This document shows positions 30,998 through 38,704 of a stretch of DNA of 40,386 nt, piece after piece. Each line of letters opens with the position of its first letter. The stretch's first letter is position 1. Location of the stretch: positions 1 to 40,386 of the forward strand of contig CAIQIQ010000032.1 in the NCBI GenBank assembly GCA_903871935.1, written 5' to 3'. The notes under the pieces are model-generated. The model was not told the DNA's origin, did no database searches, and saw nothing but the letters and a program-made list of their open reading frames with translations. The stretch comes from an uncultured Phycisphaerales bacterium (GTDB lineage: Bacteria > Planctomycetota > Phycisphaerae > Tepidisphaerales > Tepidisphaeraceae). A program made the position numbers and the translations under genes.

Positions 30998-31885
30998 TCA
31001 TTCCGCATCCATCGCCACCCGCATTCCACAGCGGTCCAGTCCCTTGCCCGCAGTGCGGTCTTCGATGGGAGGTATTGTGACACCGATAACGAACATCGGC
31101 GGGCGACTGCCCCAGGTGGCACCGCGGAGCGCATAGTTCCTGGCGGTCTCGCCATCACCGGGGTTGGCATCGGCATCACCTTTCCGGCAAGGCTCCCACA
31201 TCAGTCCATTGATGTCATACAGGCCCCACGCGTTGGACTTTTTCAGGCCGACGGCGTGCATGGTCCCGCCCATGTTCTCACGATACCAGCAATACTGGCC
31301 CAGTTTGGTCTCGTCGTCGCCCCAGAAGAACTTGGTGTTGGCGCCGGCCCGGCAGGCGTTTTCCCACTGGGCTTCGGTGGGTAGGTGAATGCTCTTCTGC
31401 GTTGCTTTGGATGCCTTCTGGCAGAAATCCACGGCGTCCTGCCACGTCACATTGTTGACCGGGAAATCTTTTCCCTTGGCGGCACTGGGGTTGTTGCCCA
31501 TGACCTGTGCATATTGAGCCTGGGTCACCTTGTACGCCGCCAGGTAGTAAGGTTTGGTGATAGTGACCTCGTGTTGGTCGCCTGGGCTGCCCATCATGAA
31601 CTTGCCGGCCGGAATCAAAACAAACTTGATTGAAACGCGGATCCCGAGGTCAACGAGCAGTTGCTTCTCCATCCCCAGCGCCTTCGCCGTCTCAGCCTGC
31701 CGCCGGGTGGCTTCGTTGGGGTCGAACGGCCAGGCGGTGTAAACCTCGGCGGCCTTGGACGCGAGCTGTGACGCAGGCGGCGCAACCGCGGCCGGCTGCG
31801 CGAACACAATGCTCGGCCTTGCGGCCAGGGCCAACAGTACACCGCACACAACAACACGCACGCCTGCAGACTCCGTCGCTTTCAT
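30998..31885 (-). CDS. Secreted SUMF1/FGE-sulfatase-domain protein, probably non-catalytic
   Basis: A 295-residue protein with a signal peptide (ending IVFAQ). The SUMF1/formylglycine-generating-enzyme fold follows: FVLIPAGKFMMGSPGDQHEV, YKVTQAQYAQVMGNNPS, FPVNNVTWQDAVDFCQKAS, IHLPTEAQWENACRAG, YDINGLMWEPC and ALRGATWGSRP near the end. The normal NVWEW and RGGSW motifs are altered, and the copper-binding cysteine pair of true FGE is not seen at the expected place. It is probably a binding or structural member of the family. The ATG at 31885 has GAAGGAG eight bases upstream. Confidence 0.85.
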   Translation of the reverse strand: MKATESAGVRVVVCGVLLALAARPSIVFAQPAAVAPPASQLASKAAEVYTAWPFDPNEATRRQAETAKALGMEKQLLVDLGIRVSIKFVLIPAGKFMMGSPGDQHEVTITKPYYLAAYKVTQAQYAQVMGNNPSAAKGKDFPVNNVTWQDAVDFCQKASKATQKSIHLPTEAQWENACRAGANTKFFWGDDETKLGQYCWYRENMGGTMHAVGLKKSNAWGLYDINGLMWEPCRKGDADANPGDGETARNYALRGATWGSRPPMFVIGVTIPPIEDRTAGKGLDRCGMRVAMDAE

Positions 31886-31967
31886 CCGGTCTACTCCTTC
31901 TCTTGCCTGGTTCTGTTCACTCAGCACCTCATCGATACGGAGCAGCAGTGGCACCGCCAATTGTATC

Positions 31968-31979
31968 ACTATGCATAGT
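31968..31979. promoter_or_regulatory. 12-bp palindrome in the divergent intergenic region
   Basis: ACTATGCATAGT is fully self-complementary. It lies about 83 bp upstream of the SUMF1-domain gene start and about 177 bp before the RIFT-barrel gene start, a plausible operator position. Confidence 0.35.
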
Positions 31980-32056
31980 CCCGTTCCCCAACATCGCGTT
32001 GATGATTAGCCCCAGAGGAATTCCGCGGGAAACCGAGCGATCTCCTGTCCGTCCAA

Positions 32057-32090
32057 TTGAGACCATCGACGATTGCATGTACCATATGGT
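32057..32090 (+). promoter_or_regulatory. Candidate promoter with overlapping palindromic operator
   Basis: TTGAGA (32057-32062) and TACCAT (32080-32085) are 17 bp apart on the plus strand. The 10-bp palindrome ACCATATGGT (32081-32090) covers the -10 region, the usual place for repressor binding. It would drive the secreted RIFT-barrel gene at 32156. Confidence 0.4.
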
Positions 32091-32155
32091 GTTGTACAGA
32101 TCTCTATATGGCCCCACCAAACCAATGGACCGTTACAACATGGCGAGAGATGTAC

Positions 32156-33775
32156 ATGCCACGATTGACCAAGAACCTGTTTGCTGCCGCTTTGGCGCTG
32201 GCACCCCTGTCCGCAGCCAGAGCGGAAGCACCGGCCACGCTTGATGAGATCAAGCCGGTGCTGCAACAACTCGGCGTCACGCTCAATGTCACCCAGCGGC
32301 CAGCCTGGCCCGGCGTCCAGGGCACATCCGTTATCGCCACTCTCGTTCCTCAAACCGACCTGACCGGCCCAACGATCGTCTCCTTCGGTCTGCCGTTCCC
32401 GCCGGATGCACTCGCCGACGAAAAGAACATCCGCGTCACCGGTTCCGATGGCGCTGAGCTGGCGGTGTTCACCAGGCCCCTGGTCAAATGGTGGATTGAC
32501 CGCAAGGAAGGCGCGATCCGCTCTGTCTTGATCCAGTTCGAGACAACCTTCCAGGGCAAAACGCCGCAACAAGTGACGATCACTTGGGACAAGCCGCGCA
32601 CCAGGATCAGGGCAACTGAGGTGGCCACCGGCGACACGCAGTTCGAGCGACATGTGGATGCGCCTGTCAACTTCAACAGGACTGACGCGTACAGCTATCA
32701 ATGCCCTAAGGTTCTGGCGCTACTGCCGCCGGGCTGGCTCTGTAACAGCCTGGTGGCCTGGCAGCAGATTACCGTGGCCGGCAACCGGGTGTACCCCTGG
32801 TTCGACGAGCACTACACGACGGCCTTTCCCGGCTCGCTGCGATACATCTCGGCCAACCCGAGAGGCTATGAGGCTCATCTCTTCGATCGCCCGGCCGTGT
32901 ACGCCAAGTTCTATGTCCGCTCCGGAGATGAAGCGCAGCTCGTCGCGGCTTTGGCCGCCAACGACTACTACCGTCAGCACATCACCCCCGACGGTTTCTT
33001 CGATGTGAAGAAAGATGCCAGCGGCCAACCAGCCAAGGACCTCAAATACGTGTACAGCGAAGGCACCGCCATCATGTATATGCTGACGGGCGATGAGAAC
33101 TATGAAGAAACGCTGAAGCGAGTTGCCAAGGGATGGGCAACACACTCCCGCATCGAGTTTAGAGGGGAGGGCTTCTGGACCGAGCGGCATCATGGCTTTG
33201 GCATGATGGCCTGGGATCACCTTTATGAGTTGACGGGCGATCCCAAGTGCCTTGACAACGCCAAGCGGTTTTTTGACGCCGCGCTGGACATGCAAATCCA
33301 TCCCGGCGATGGCAAGGCGCCGGACGGTGCATGGCTGCATACGGCCGCCGCTCACGGCGATGGCAACGGCTGGACCACAAGCCCGTGGATGAGCGCTTTT
33401 CTTAGCGATGCCATCTGGAAGTATTGGATGCTCAGCGGCGATGAACGCGCTGCCGCCTCGCTCGCCATGTATGACAAGTTTGCCTCCAGATATGCGGTCA
33501 CCGCCGATGGCAAGTATGTAAATTACATGGCCAACTCGCCCGGCCGCGGCCAACCCCAAAACAAACAGGATTTGAGTCACAACATGGAAGGCATCTACCT
33601 GCTGTCCATGGGCTATTATCTCTCTGGCGGACAGGACAAGGAATTCCTGACCAGGATCGAAGGCCTCAAACCCGGCATGCTCGACGATCAGGCCAACAGT
33701 CCCGGTCGCAAATTCAACTGGCGCTTCCGCGAAACATCCATGGGTCTGTGGTTCCTCGCCCACGCCGGCACATAG
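32156..33775 (+). CDS. Secreted RIFT-barrel plus (alpha/alpha)-barrel protein, carbohydrate-active type
   Basis: A 539-residue exported protein with signal peptide MPRLTKNLFAAALALAPLSA, cut after ARA. An N-terminal beta domain (TIVSFGLPFPPDALADEKNI and WIDRKEGAIRSVLIQFE) resembles the PcRGLX/YetA-like RIFT barrel. The C-terminal half has repeated helical hairpins (YVYSEGTAIMYMLTGDENYE, DHLYELTGDPKCLDNAKRFF, SDAIWKYWMLSGDERAAASL, GIYLLSMGYYLSG) typical of an (alpha/alpha) toroid of glycoside hydrolases and lyases. The substrate is unknown. The start at 32156 is chosen for its signal peptide; ATG 32150 adds two residues. A palindrome-overlapped promoter lies upstream. Confidence 0.75.
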   Translation: MPRLTKNLFAAALALAPLSAARAEAPATLDEIKPVLQQLGVTLNVTQRPAWPGVQGTSVIATLVPQTDLTGPTIVSFGLPFPPDALADEKNIRVTGSDGAELAVFTRPLVKWWIDRKEGAIRSVLIQFETTFQGKTPQQVTITWDKPRTRIRATEVATGDTQFERHVDAPVNFNRTDAYSYQCPKVLALLPPGWLCNSLVAWQQITVAGNRVYPWFDEHYTTAFPGSLRYISANPRGYEAHLFDRPAVYAKFYVRSGDEAQLVAALAANDYYRQHITPDGFFDVKKDASGQPAKDLKYVYSEGTAIMYMLTGDENYEETLKRVAKGWATHSRIEFRGEGFWTERHHGFGMMAWDHLYELTGDPKCLDNAKRFFDAALDMQIHPGDGKAPDGAWLHTAAAHGDGNGWTTSPWMSAFLSDAIWKYWMLSGDERAAASLAMYDKFASRYAVTADGKYVNYMANSPGRGQPQNKQDLSHNMEGIYLLSMGYYLSGGQDKEFLTRIEGLKPGMLDDQANSPGRKFNWRFRETSMGLWFLAHAGT

Positions 33776-33927
33776 GTGCGCTTGGTTTCGCTGCGCTACG
33801 ATGCTTTGACCGCTCCTGCTCTCCATCATCCTACACTTTGGTACTGCTGGCCGAGGATGGAAACTCGCTTCTTTACGGTGATAATGCCGCTTTCGTTTGT
33901 TCGGCCGCTGGTCAAGGATTGGTTGCG

Positions 33928-34752
33928 ATGCTTCTATCCCGGAATGTTGGCTCCGCTCAGACGACCCGAATCGTGTTGCCCAACCACGATTTGCACAACC
34001 ACACCATCTTCTCCGGACATGCAGATGACGATGCCACAATCGCGAATCTGGTCGCCCGTGCCAATGAACTGCACCTGGATGTTCTGGGGCTCAGTGAACA
34101 CCTGATGCGCGAAGAAGATATGGATATCTACCAGGCATTCCAGCAGGAGGCGCGCAGGCACCTGTCTGACGGAACGCAGATACTTGTTGGCGTGGAGATG
34201 GATATCGATCCGATGGATCCTTCGGGCCGGTGGGTAGCGCCGGCGATCACGTGTGATTACGTGATCCTTTCCGCGCATGGCTTCCCTCAGTTTGACCTTG
34301 GCCTCCCCGAGTCGGACCTTCGGCTTCCGCTGCCTATCGCGAAACGGCGGTTGGCGATGCGCTACCTCGAGTGGTACGGGCTTGCTGTCGCTGGTGGAGG
34401 GATGCACATCCTCGGTCACCCTTTGCGGGAAGCGATCAAGATGGGCCTGATAGACCTTGCAGATGAGGAAATGCTGGAGGCATCAGTTGCAGTTTTTCGT
34501 CCCGCTGCCGAGAAAGGCACCGCATTCGAGCTGAATGAGCCATTGCTGGAGTACCTCGATAGTGCCGGCCAACTTAAAGACTACATCAATCTGATTCGTC
34601 GGCTCCGCTCGATAGGCATGCGCTTTGCGCGCGGTTCCGACTCGCACTCCATAGCCACAGTTGGCGCAAGTGAGATGATTACGCGGGCGGCCGCTGCTGT
34701 CGGCCTGTCTGCCGCCGACTGGATCGATCCGCGTTCGCTGCTGCGGCGCTGA
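33928..34752 (+). CDS. PHP-domain phosphoesterase (histidinol-phosphatase type)
   Basis: A 274-residue PHP-fold enzyme. The metal-binding motifs run in order: HNHTIFSGHADDDAT (motif I), LGLSEHLMREEDM (II), GVEMDIDP, LSAHGFPQFD, ILGHPLRE (III) and RGSDSHSIATVGA (IV). This set forms the trinuclear metal site. It could be a histidinol-phosphatase or another phosphoesterase; without his genes nearby, the substrate stays open. The ATG at 33928 has AAGGA nine bases upstream. Earlier in-frame starts overlap the end of the previous gene and encode low-complexity sequence. Confidence 0.85.
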   Translation: MLLSRNVGSAQTTRIVLPNHDLHNHTIFSGHADDDATIANLVARANELHLDVLGLSEHLMREEDMDIYQAFQQEARRHLSDGTQILVGVEMDIDPMDPSGRWVAPAITCDYVILSAHGFPQFDLGLPESDLRLPLPIAKRRLAMRYLEWYGLAVAGGGMHILGHPLREAIKMGLIDLADEEMLEASVAVFRPAAEKGTAFELNEPLLEYLDSAGQLKDYINLIRRLRSIGMRFARGSDSHSIATVGASEMITRAAAAVGLSAADWIDPRSLLRR

Positions 34753-34842
34753 CATGGAGGTGATGCATGTCGGCGCCGGAACTGGACTGACAGATCCGGC
34801 CGCGGTGGCCAATCGCCCACAGGAACCAGCTTCTTCCCGTGG

Positions 34843-36021
34843 CTACTTCGATCGTGATATCAGTGCCTTCGCCAACGAGTCATTCGGCTGGAGTTGCAGT
34901 GCTTTGCCATACCATTGCAGCGCGAGGTCGGGACGACCCATCTTCTCGTGAACCAGGCCGATCATGCATACTGCAACGGGATCCTGAGGGTCGAGACTGG
35001 CAGCCTTTTCAAAAGCGGCCAAGGCTTCCGGGAGGCGATCCAGCCGCATGTGCACATAACCAGAACTCAGGTACACCTGAGCATTGTCCGGCTCAATCGC
35101 AAGTGCTCGCCGGATGGAGATCTGCGCACGATCGAGGTCATTCAGTCGGACTGCGATCTTGGTCATCGACAAGAGCGCCGCCACCGAAGAGGCATTGAGA
35201 TCGAGCGATTTCTCAACTGCTGAACGCGCTTCCAGGAATTGGTCCAGATGCAGAAGGCATTCTCCTTTCAACAGATACAGATCAGAGCGTTTCTGCATCG
35301 AAGCATCCTTCAGCAACAGGTCTATCTGCTGCTGACAATCGCGATACTGAGCGTCACTGAAGCAGGCCCGCGCCAGGTGCTCGCGAATGGTCAGGTCGTC
35401 GGCTGCGAGCACCGACGCCTGATGCAGCATGGCAAGCCCCTCTGTCTTCTTGCCCTGCTGCATGTATATCGTGCCCAGCAGATCACGCATGGGACCACTG
35501 TATTCAAAGTACGTCAGCTTCCCTTCCAACAACTGCTGAGCCTCAAGGTCGCGGTTAAGCTGCACCAGCATCTCGGCCTTCGCCATCAGGTAGGCAAGCT
35601 CACCTGGGGCCTTCTCGCTGGCCTTGGTGTAATACTCCAACGCCAGATTGGCCTTCTGCCAGCGCTGATAGATGATGCCGCTGAGATAGTCGGGTTCCGG
35701 CTTGCGCGGCGCAAGCTTGCGCGCAACCGCCAGCTCCTGGTCGGCAGCTTCAAGCTGGTTGCGTTCTATGTAGATCCGCGCTGACAGAATATGGTAATCT
35801 GCATTCAGCGGATCGAGCTTGATTGCCTCGTCAACTGCCTTCCGGGCATCGTCCAGATTCCCAAGCTTGAAACGCTCGGCCGCAAGTGAAGCTTGGACTC
35901 CCGCTCGCGCTGAAGCCCACCGCTGCACGACCTCTTGCTTGTTCTTGCCGCTCTCACAGCCGGCTGAAAGCATCGCGGTCACGAGCAGACAAACAATCCA
36001 GGGGAAACATTTCGCTGTCAT
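34843..36021 (-). CDS. TPR-repeat lipoprotein, possible secretin pilotin
   Basis: A 392-residue protein with a lipoprotein signal (IVCLLVTAMLSAGC, lipobox SAGC). About ten tetratricopeptide repeats follow, for example GNLDDARKAVDEAIKLDPLN, NLALEYYTKASEKAPGEL, RLPEALAAFEKAASLDPQDP and PDLALQWYGKALQLQPND. Lipidated TPR proteins such as PilF/Tgl are pilotins that bring secretin subunits to the outer membrane. The preceding gene on this strand is a secretin, so that role is a reasonable inference. The length (about 11 helix pairs) is larger than PilF. The ATG at 36021 follows AGGGAG at six bases. Confidence 0.85.
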   Translation of the reverse strand: MTAKCFPWIVCLLVTAMLSAGCESGKNKQEVVQRWASARAGVQASLAAERFKLGNLDDARKAVDEAIKLDPLNADYHILSARIYIERNQLEAADQELAVARKLAPRKPEPDYLSGIIYQRWQKANLALEYYTKASEKAPGELAYLMAKAEMLVQLNRDLEAQQLLEGKLTYFEYSGPMRDLLGTIYMQQGKKTEGLAMLHQASVLAADDLTIREHLARACFSDAQYRDCQQQIDLLLKDASMQKRSDLYLLKGECLLHLDQFLEARSAVEKSLDLNASSVAALLSMTKIAVRLNDLDRAQISIRRALAIEPDNAQVYLSSGYVHMRLDRLPEALAAFEKAASLDPQDPVAVCMIGLVHEKMGRPDLALQWYGKALQLQPNDSLAKALISRSK

Positions 36022-36112
36022 GCACACTCCCTATATCGACGATCGCAGGTCGCCAATTGCAGCCCGGGTTCATTGCACGGCAAACCACCCCGAACACACA
36101 GAAGATAAGGAT

Positions 36113-36140
36113 AAGGCGGAGCGCGATCGCGCCCCGCCTT
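36113..36140. terminator. GC-rich hairpin between the secretin and TPR genes
   Basis: AAGGCGG (36113-36119) pairs with CCGCCTT (36134-36140). After one A-C mismatch, the inner GCGCGATCGCGC (36121-36132) is fully self-complementary. On the minus strand CTTATCCTTATCTTC follows, which is only partly T-rich, so it may slow or partly terminate transcription between secretin and TPR gene. Confidence 0.5.
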
Positions 36141-36168
36141 CCCCTTGCTCCCAAGAGCTTATACGAAA

Positions 36169-38136
36169 CTACTTGTTGCTGCTATCCGTGCCGGCAGCGG
36201 CCGGAAGTTCCTTGACTGCGGGCGCAGCCGCCGGATCTGCCGCTGGGGCCGATTTCTCCGCAGGATTCGCTGGAGCCGGGGCCGGGACGGCCAGTACATC
36301 CGCCGGCGAGGTCGTTGGTTCAGAGGCCTGCTTCGTCGCCTGTTCGTCGGCAACCACATCACTGATGAAACGCCGAATCGAACTGCCATCGGATTCGATG
36401 ATCTGCTTGCCGCTGACCTGCTCTTTGAGTTGCAGTGCTTCAAGGAAACTCGGGTTCAGGCTGGTGGCGCAGTCCAGATACCACATCGCGCGCTCGCGGT
36501 CGCAGTATTTCAGGTTCGTTTCTTCCCTCGCTTTCGTATAGGCCATTTCGGCCAGGCGATCACGGCCCCAGGGCATCATCCCCTGCCGCAGACCAACCCG
36601 GAGCAGATCGGCCGACTTCATCTGCTCTTTCGACGCCTCGGAATAGGCTTCCTCATCCTTGATGATGTGCGGTGTCAGCAGCAGGATGATCTCCTGACGC
36701 TTGGAGTTATCCGTCTGACTGCGGAACAGGGCGCCGGCCCAGGGAATGTCGCCCAGCAGCGGCACCTGGCTCTTGGTGATGTTGTTGTCCTCGCGGAACA
36801 GGCCGCCGATCACGATCGTGTGCCCATCTTTCACAAGTACGTTGGTTGTAACCTCGGTCGTCGCTTTCTGCGGAAGCGATAGGCCTTGGGTTACCACGAC
36901 TTGACCCGTTGAATCTTCAGGGTGGATCTCCATGCGGATATAGCCATCGTCGCCGATAAACGGCCGGAAGAGCAGGCGGGTGCCTGTTTCCAGATACTCC
37001 ACCGTTTGAACCGTGGTCGTTGATGTCGAAGTTGAGGTGACATAGCCATCTTTGCGCCCGACGATGACCACCCCCGGCTGCTTGTTCACCGTAAGCACCT
37101 TGGGGTTGGCCAGAATGTTGGTATCGGTAATGGACTCCAATGCATTGAGGAACATGGCGACATTGTTGTAGACAATGCCAACATTCAAACCGGCAGTGTT
37201 GCTTCCCTTGATATTAGTACCAACAGTGTTGAAGCCGTTATTCGCAAACGTGGATTCCGGGGTGGCGCTGGGGGTCACCGTCGAACCGGGCGTCGTGGGA
37301 GTAAAGGTATTGCCCGTCAATGCCGCCGAGTTCGTCGAACCCACGCTAGAGAAATCGACCCCGCCCATGATCGTGAAATCGATGCCCAGCGAGTTGGTGT
37401 CTGACAGCGTCGCCTGCAGGATCGTTGCCTCAACGAGAACCTGCTGCGGACGTCGGTCAATCTCCTTGAGAACCGCACGGATACGTTCCATGTTGTCCTC
37501 GTAGTCCGTAATCACCAGCATATCCATCGCAGCAAAGCTGTTCCCACCCGCGTCCGTGTTTGCAGCCGCAATACCGATCTGCGCCGGCATACTCACCGAG
37601 ACCACTGCATCTTCACTCAGCGCCGGCTTGAGCATGTCCTTGGCCGCCGCCGCGGTGACATAACTCAGACGGAAAGTCTGCATCGTCAGCTTACGCTCGG
37701 AACGCACCACGTCGGTGAGTTCCTTGGTCGTGTAGACGTAGATGAAGTTGCCCCTCTCGCGATAGGCATAGCCATTGGCGTGCAGGATCGCATCCATGGC
37801 TTCAGTGAACGTAACGCCATACAGATTGGCTGTTACCTTCCCTCCCACACTCTTGGAGGTGATGATGTTCTTTCGCGTCTTGTCCGCCAATGAACGCAGC
37901 ACATCCAGCAGGTTCGCATCGTTCACATGAAGATCGATGCTGTTCAGATCGCTGACCTTCAGGTCTGGTTGGGCCAGATCTGTTCCCGTCTTCACCCCAG
38001 ACGGGGCGAATGGATCGTTGTCAGCTTTCAAGGCAGGTGGTGCATCTTTTGCATCCTGTCCATGAACTCCCGGCCCCAGGGCCACGCAGGAAACTGCGGC
38101 CAGCAAAGCAGCCATCGCTTTGGTCCAATCGCGCAT
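36169..38136 (-). CDS. Second secretin (PilQ/GspD superfamily) with C-terminal extension
   Basis: A 655-residue secretin. It has a signal peptide (ending GVHGQ), an N0/STN-like domain (VSDLNSIDLHVNDANLLDVL), one N1-type module (VRSERKLTMQTFRLSYVTAA), then the C-terminal secretin domain: ILANPKVLTVNKQPGVVIVG, DGHTIVIGGLFREDN and VPLLGDIPWAGALFRSQ. A helical extension of about 150 residues follows and ends in a long Ala/Pro-rich tail, which is unusual. It is shorter in the periplasmic part than the GspD at 8538-11084. The ATG at 38136 has AGGAG at good spacing. It pairs with a TPR lipoprotein, so it may be a separate export or pilus pore. Confidence 0.92.
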   Translation of the reverse strand: MRDWTKAMAALLAAVSCVALGPGVHGQDAKDAPPALKADNDPFAPSGVKTGTDLAQPDLKVSDLNSIDLHVNDANLLDVLRSLADKTRKNIITSKSVGGKVTANLYGVTFTEAMDAILHANGYAYRERGNFIYVYTTKELTDVVRSERKLTMQTFRLSYVTAAAAKDMLKPALSEDAVVSVSMPAQIGIAAANTDAGGNSFAAMDMLVITDYEDNMERIRAVLKEIDRRPQQVLVEATILQATLSDTNSLGIDFTIMGGVDFSSVGSTNSAALTGNTFTPTTPGSTVTPSATPESTFANNGFNTVGTNIKGSNTAGLNVGIVYNNVAMFLNALESITDTNILANPKVLTVNKQPGVVIVGRKDGYVTSTSTSTTTVQTVEYLETGTRLLFRPFIGDDGYIRMEIHPEDSTGQVVVTQGLSLPQKATTEVTTNVLVKDGHTIVIGGLFREDNNITKSQVPLLGDIPWAGALFRSQTDNSKRQEIILLLTPHIIKDEEAYSEASKEQMKSADLLRVGLRQGMMPWGRDRLAEMAYTKAREETNLKYCDRERAMWYLDCATSLNPSFLEALQLKEQVSGKQIIESDGSSIRRFISDVVADEQATKQASEPTTSPADVLAVPAPAPANPAEKSAPAADPAAAPAVKELPAAAGTDSSNK

Positions 38137-38677
38137 ATTGACTCCTTACCTCAGAAAAAGACCTGGCCGAATATGCTGGAGGGACTCGCCTCGCGAAGTA
38201 CCGTTTCAGATACCGGCCACCACATTGTCAAAAGCGGACACAAGCCCGATCGGCCCGCATCCAACGGTCCTGACCCTCTGACAGGATGGCGGCATGTTCC
38301 TCCCTCGCCGCACCCAGGCCCAAACAGGACTTGAACATAAGCATGGACAATAGCGAGTTCATCAATGTATGTCCACCAAAAACATGGACTAACGACAACT
38401 TCGGTGACTTGGCTAGCACAGGTTGCCTCCCCTTCGCCGGGCACAAAACCGTCTCCGGCATGACTGCCCGATCCCGCTTCGGATCATGTGCCGAAGCTTT
38501 TGCATTACTGCCACGCGCCCGGTTTCTTTTGTACCAGGAGGCCAATTGCGGGGTGCCTCACCTTTTCACCCGAACTCCGGCGGATGCCCGCTTCGGGCCA
38601 CGTCGGACGGTAAAACATGTCTCGATTTGCACTGTGGCGGGATTTGTGTTTTACTTCATCATCTCAACGGTATGTAA
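38137..38677. other. 540-bp gap between the secretin and decarboxylase genes
   Basis: No family-supported gene is visible on either strand; the open frames look random and lack ribosome sites. The stretch must contain the divergent promoters of the secretin and the decarboxylase. It also holds a 7-bp hairpin followed by TTTT (38476-38501) and a short GCCCG/CGGGC hairpin (38586-38598). No lysine riboswitch or other known RNA element was recognised. Confidence 0.5.
38476..38501 (+). terminator. Weak terminator- or attenuator-like hairpin upstream of the decarboxylase
   Basis: GCTTCGG (38476-38482) and CCGAAGC (38491-38497) form a perfect 7-bp stem with an 8-nt loop, followed by TTTTGC on the plus strand. 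No gene ends just before it, so an attenuator in a long leader is possible. The hairpin is modest, so confidence is limited. Confidence 0.35.
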
Positions 38678-38704
38678 ATGGCTAGAAGAGGTAAGGTGAC
38701 TTGA
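38678..38704 (+). CDS. Possible 8-residue leader peptide MARRGKVT overlapping the decarboxylase start
   Basis: An ATG at 38678 opens an eight-codon frame, MARRGKVT, ending in TGA at 38702-38704. The TGA overlaps the TTG start of the decarboxylase as TTGA, so a ribosome finishing the peptide would be placed exactly to restart. The sequence is basic (two Arg, one Lys). There is no clear ribosome site upstream. It could be a translation-coupling leader that senses basic amino acids or polyamines, or a chance frame. Confidence 0.3.
   Translation: MARRGKVT

Noticed and set aside
38286..38699. A 137-codon plus-strand frame before the decarboxylase.
   Set aside because: The composition looks random, no ribosome site or domain is visible, and it overlaps likely promoter and leader sequence.
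38137..38700. Possible lysine riboswitch ahead of the PLP decarboxylase.
   Set aside because: The conserved L-box core could not be found, and the enzyme looks like an ornithine rather than a diaminopimelate decarboxylase.
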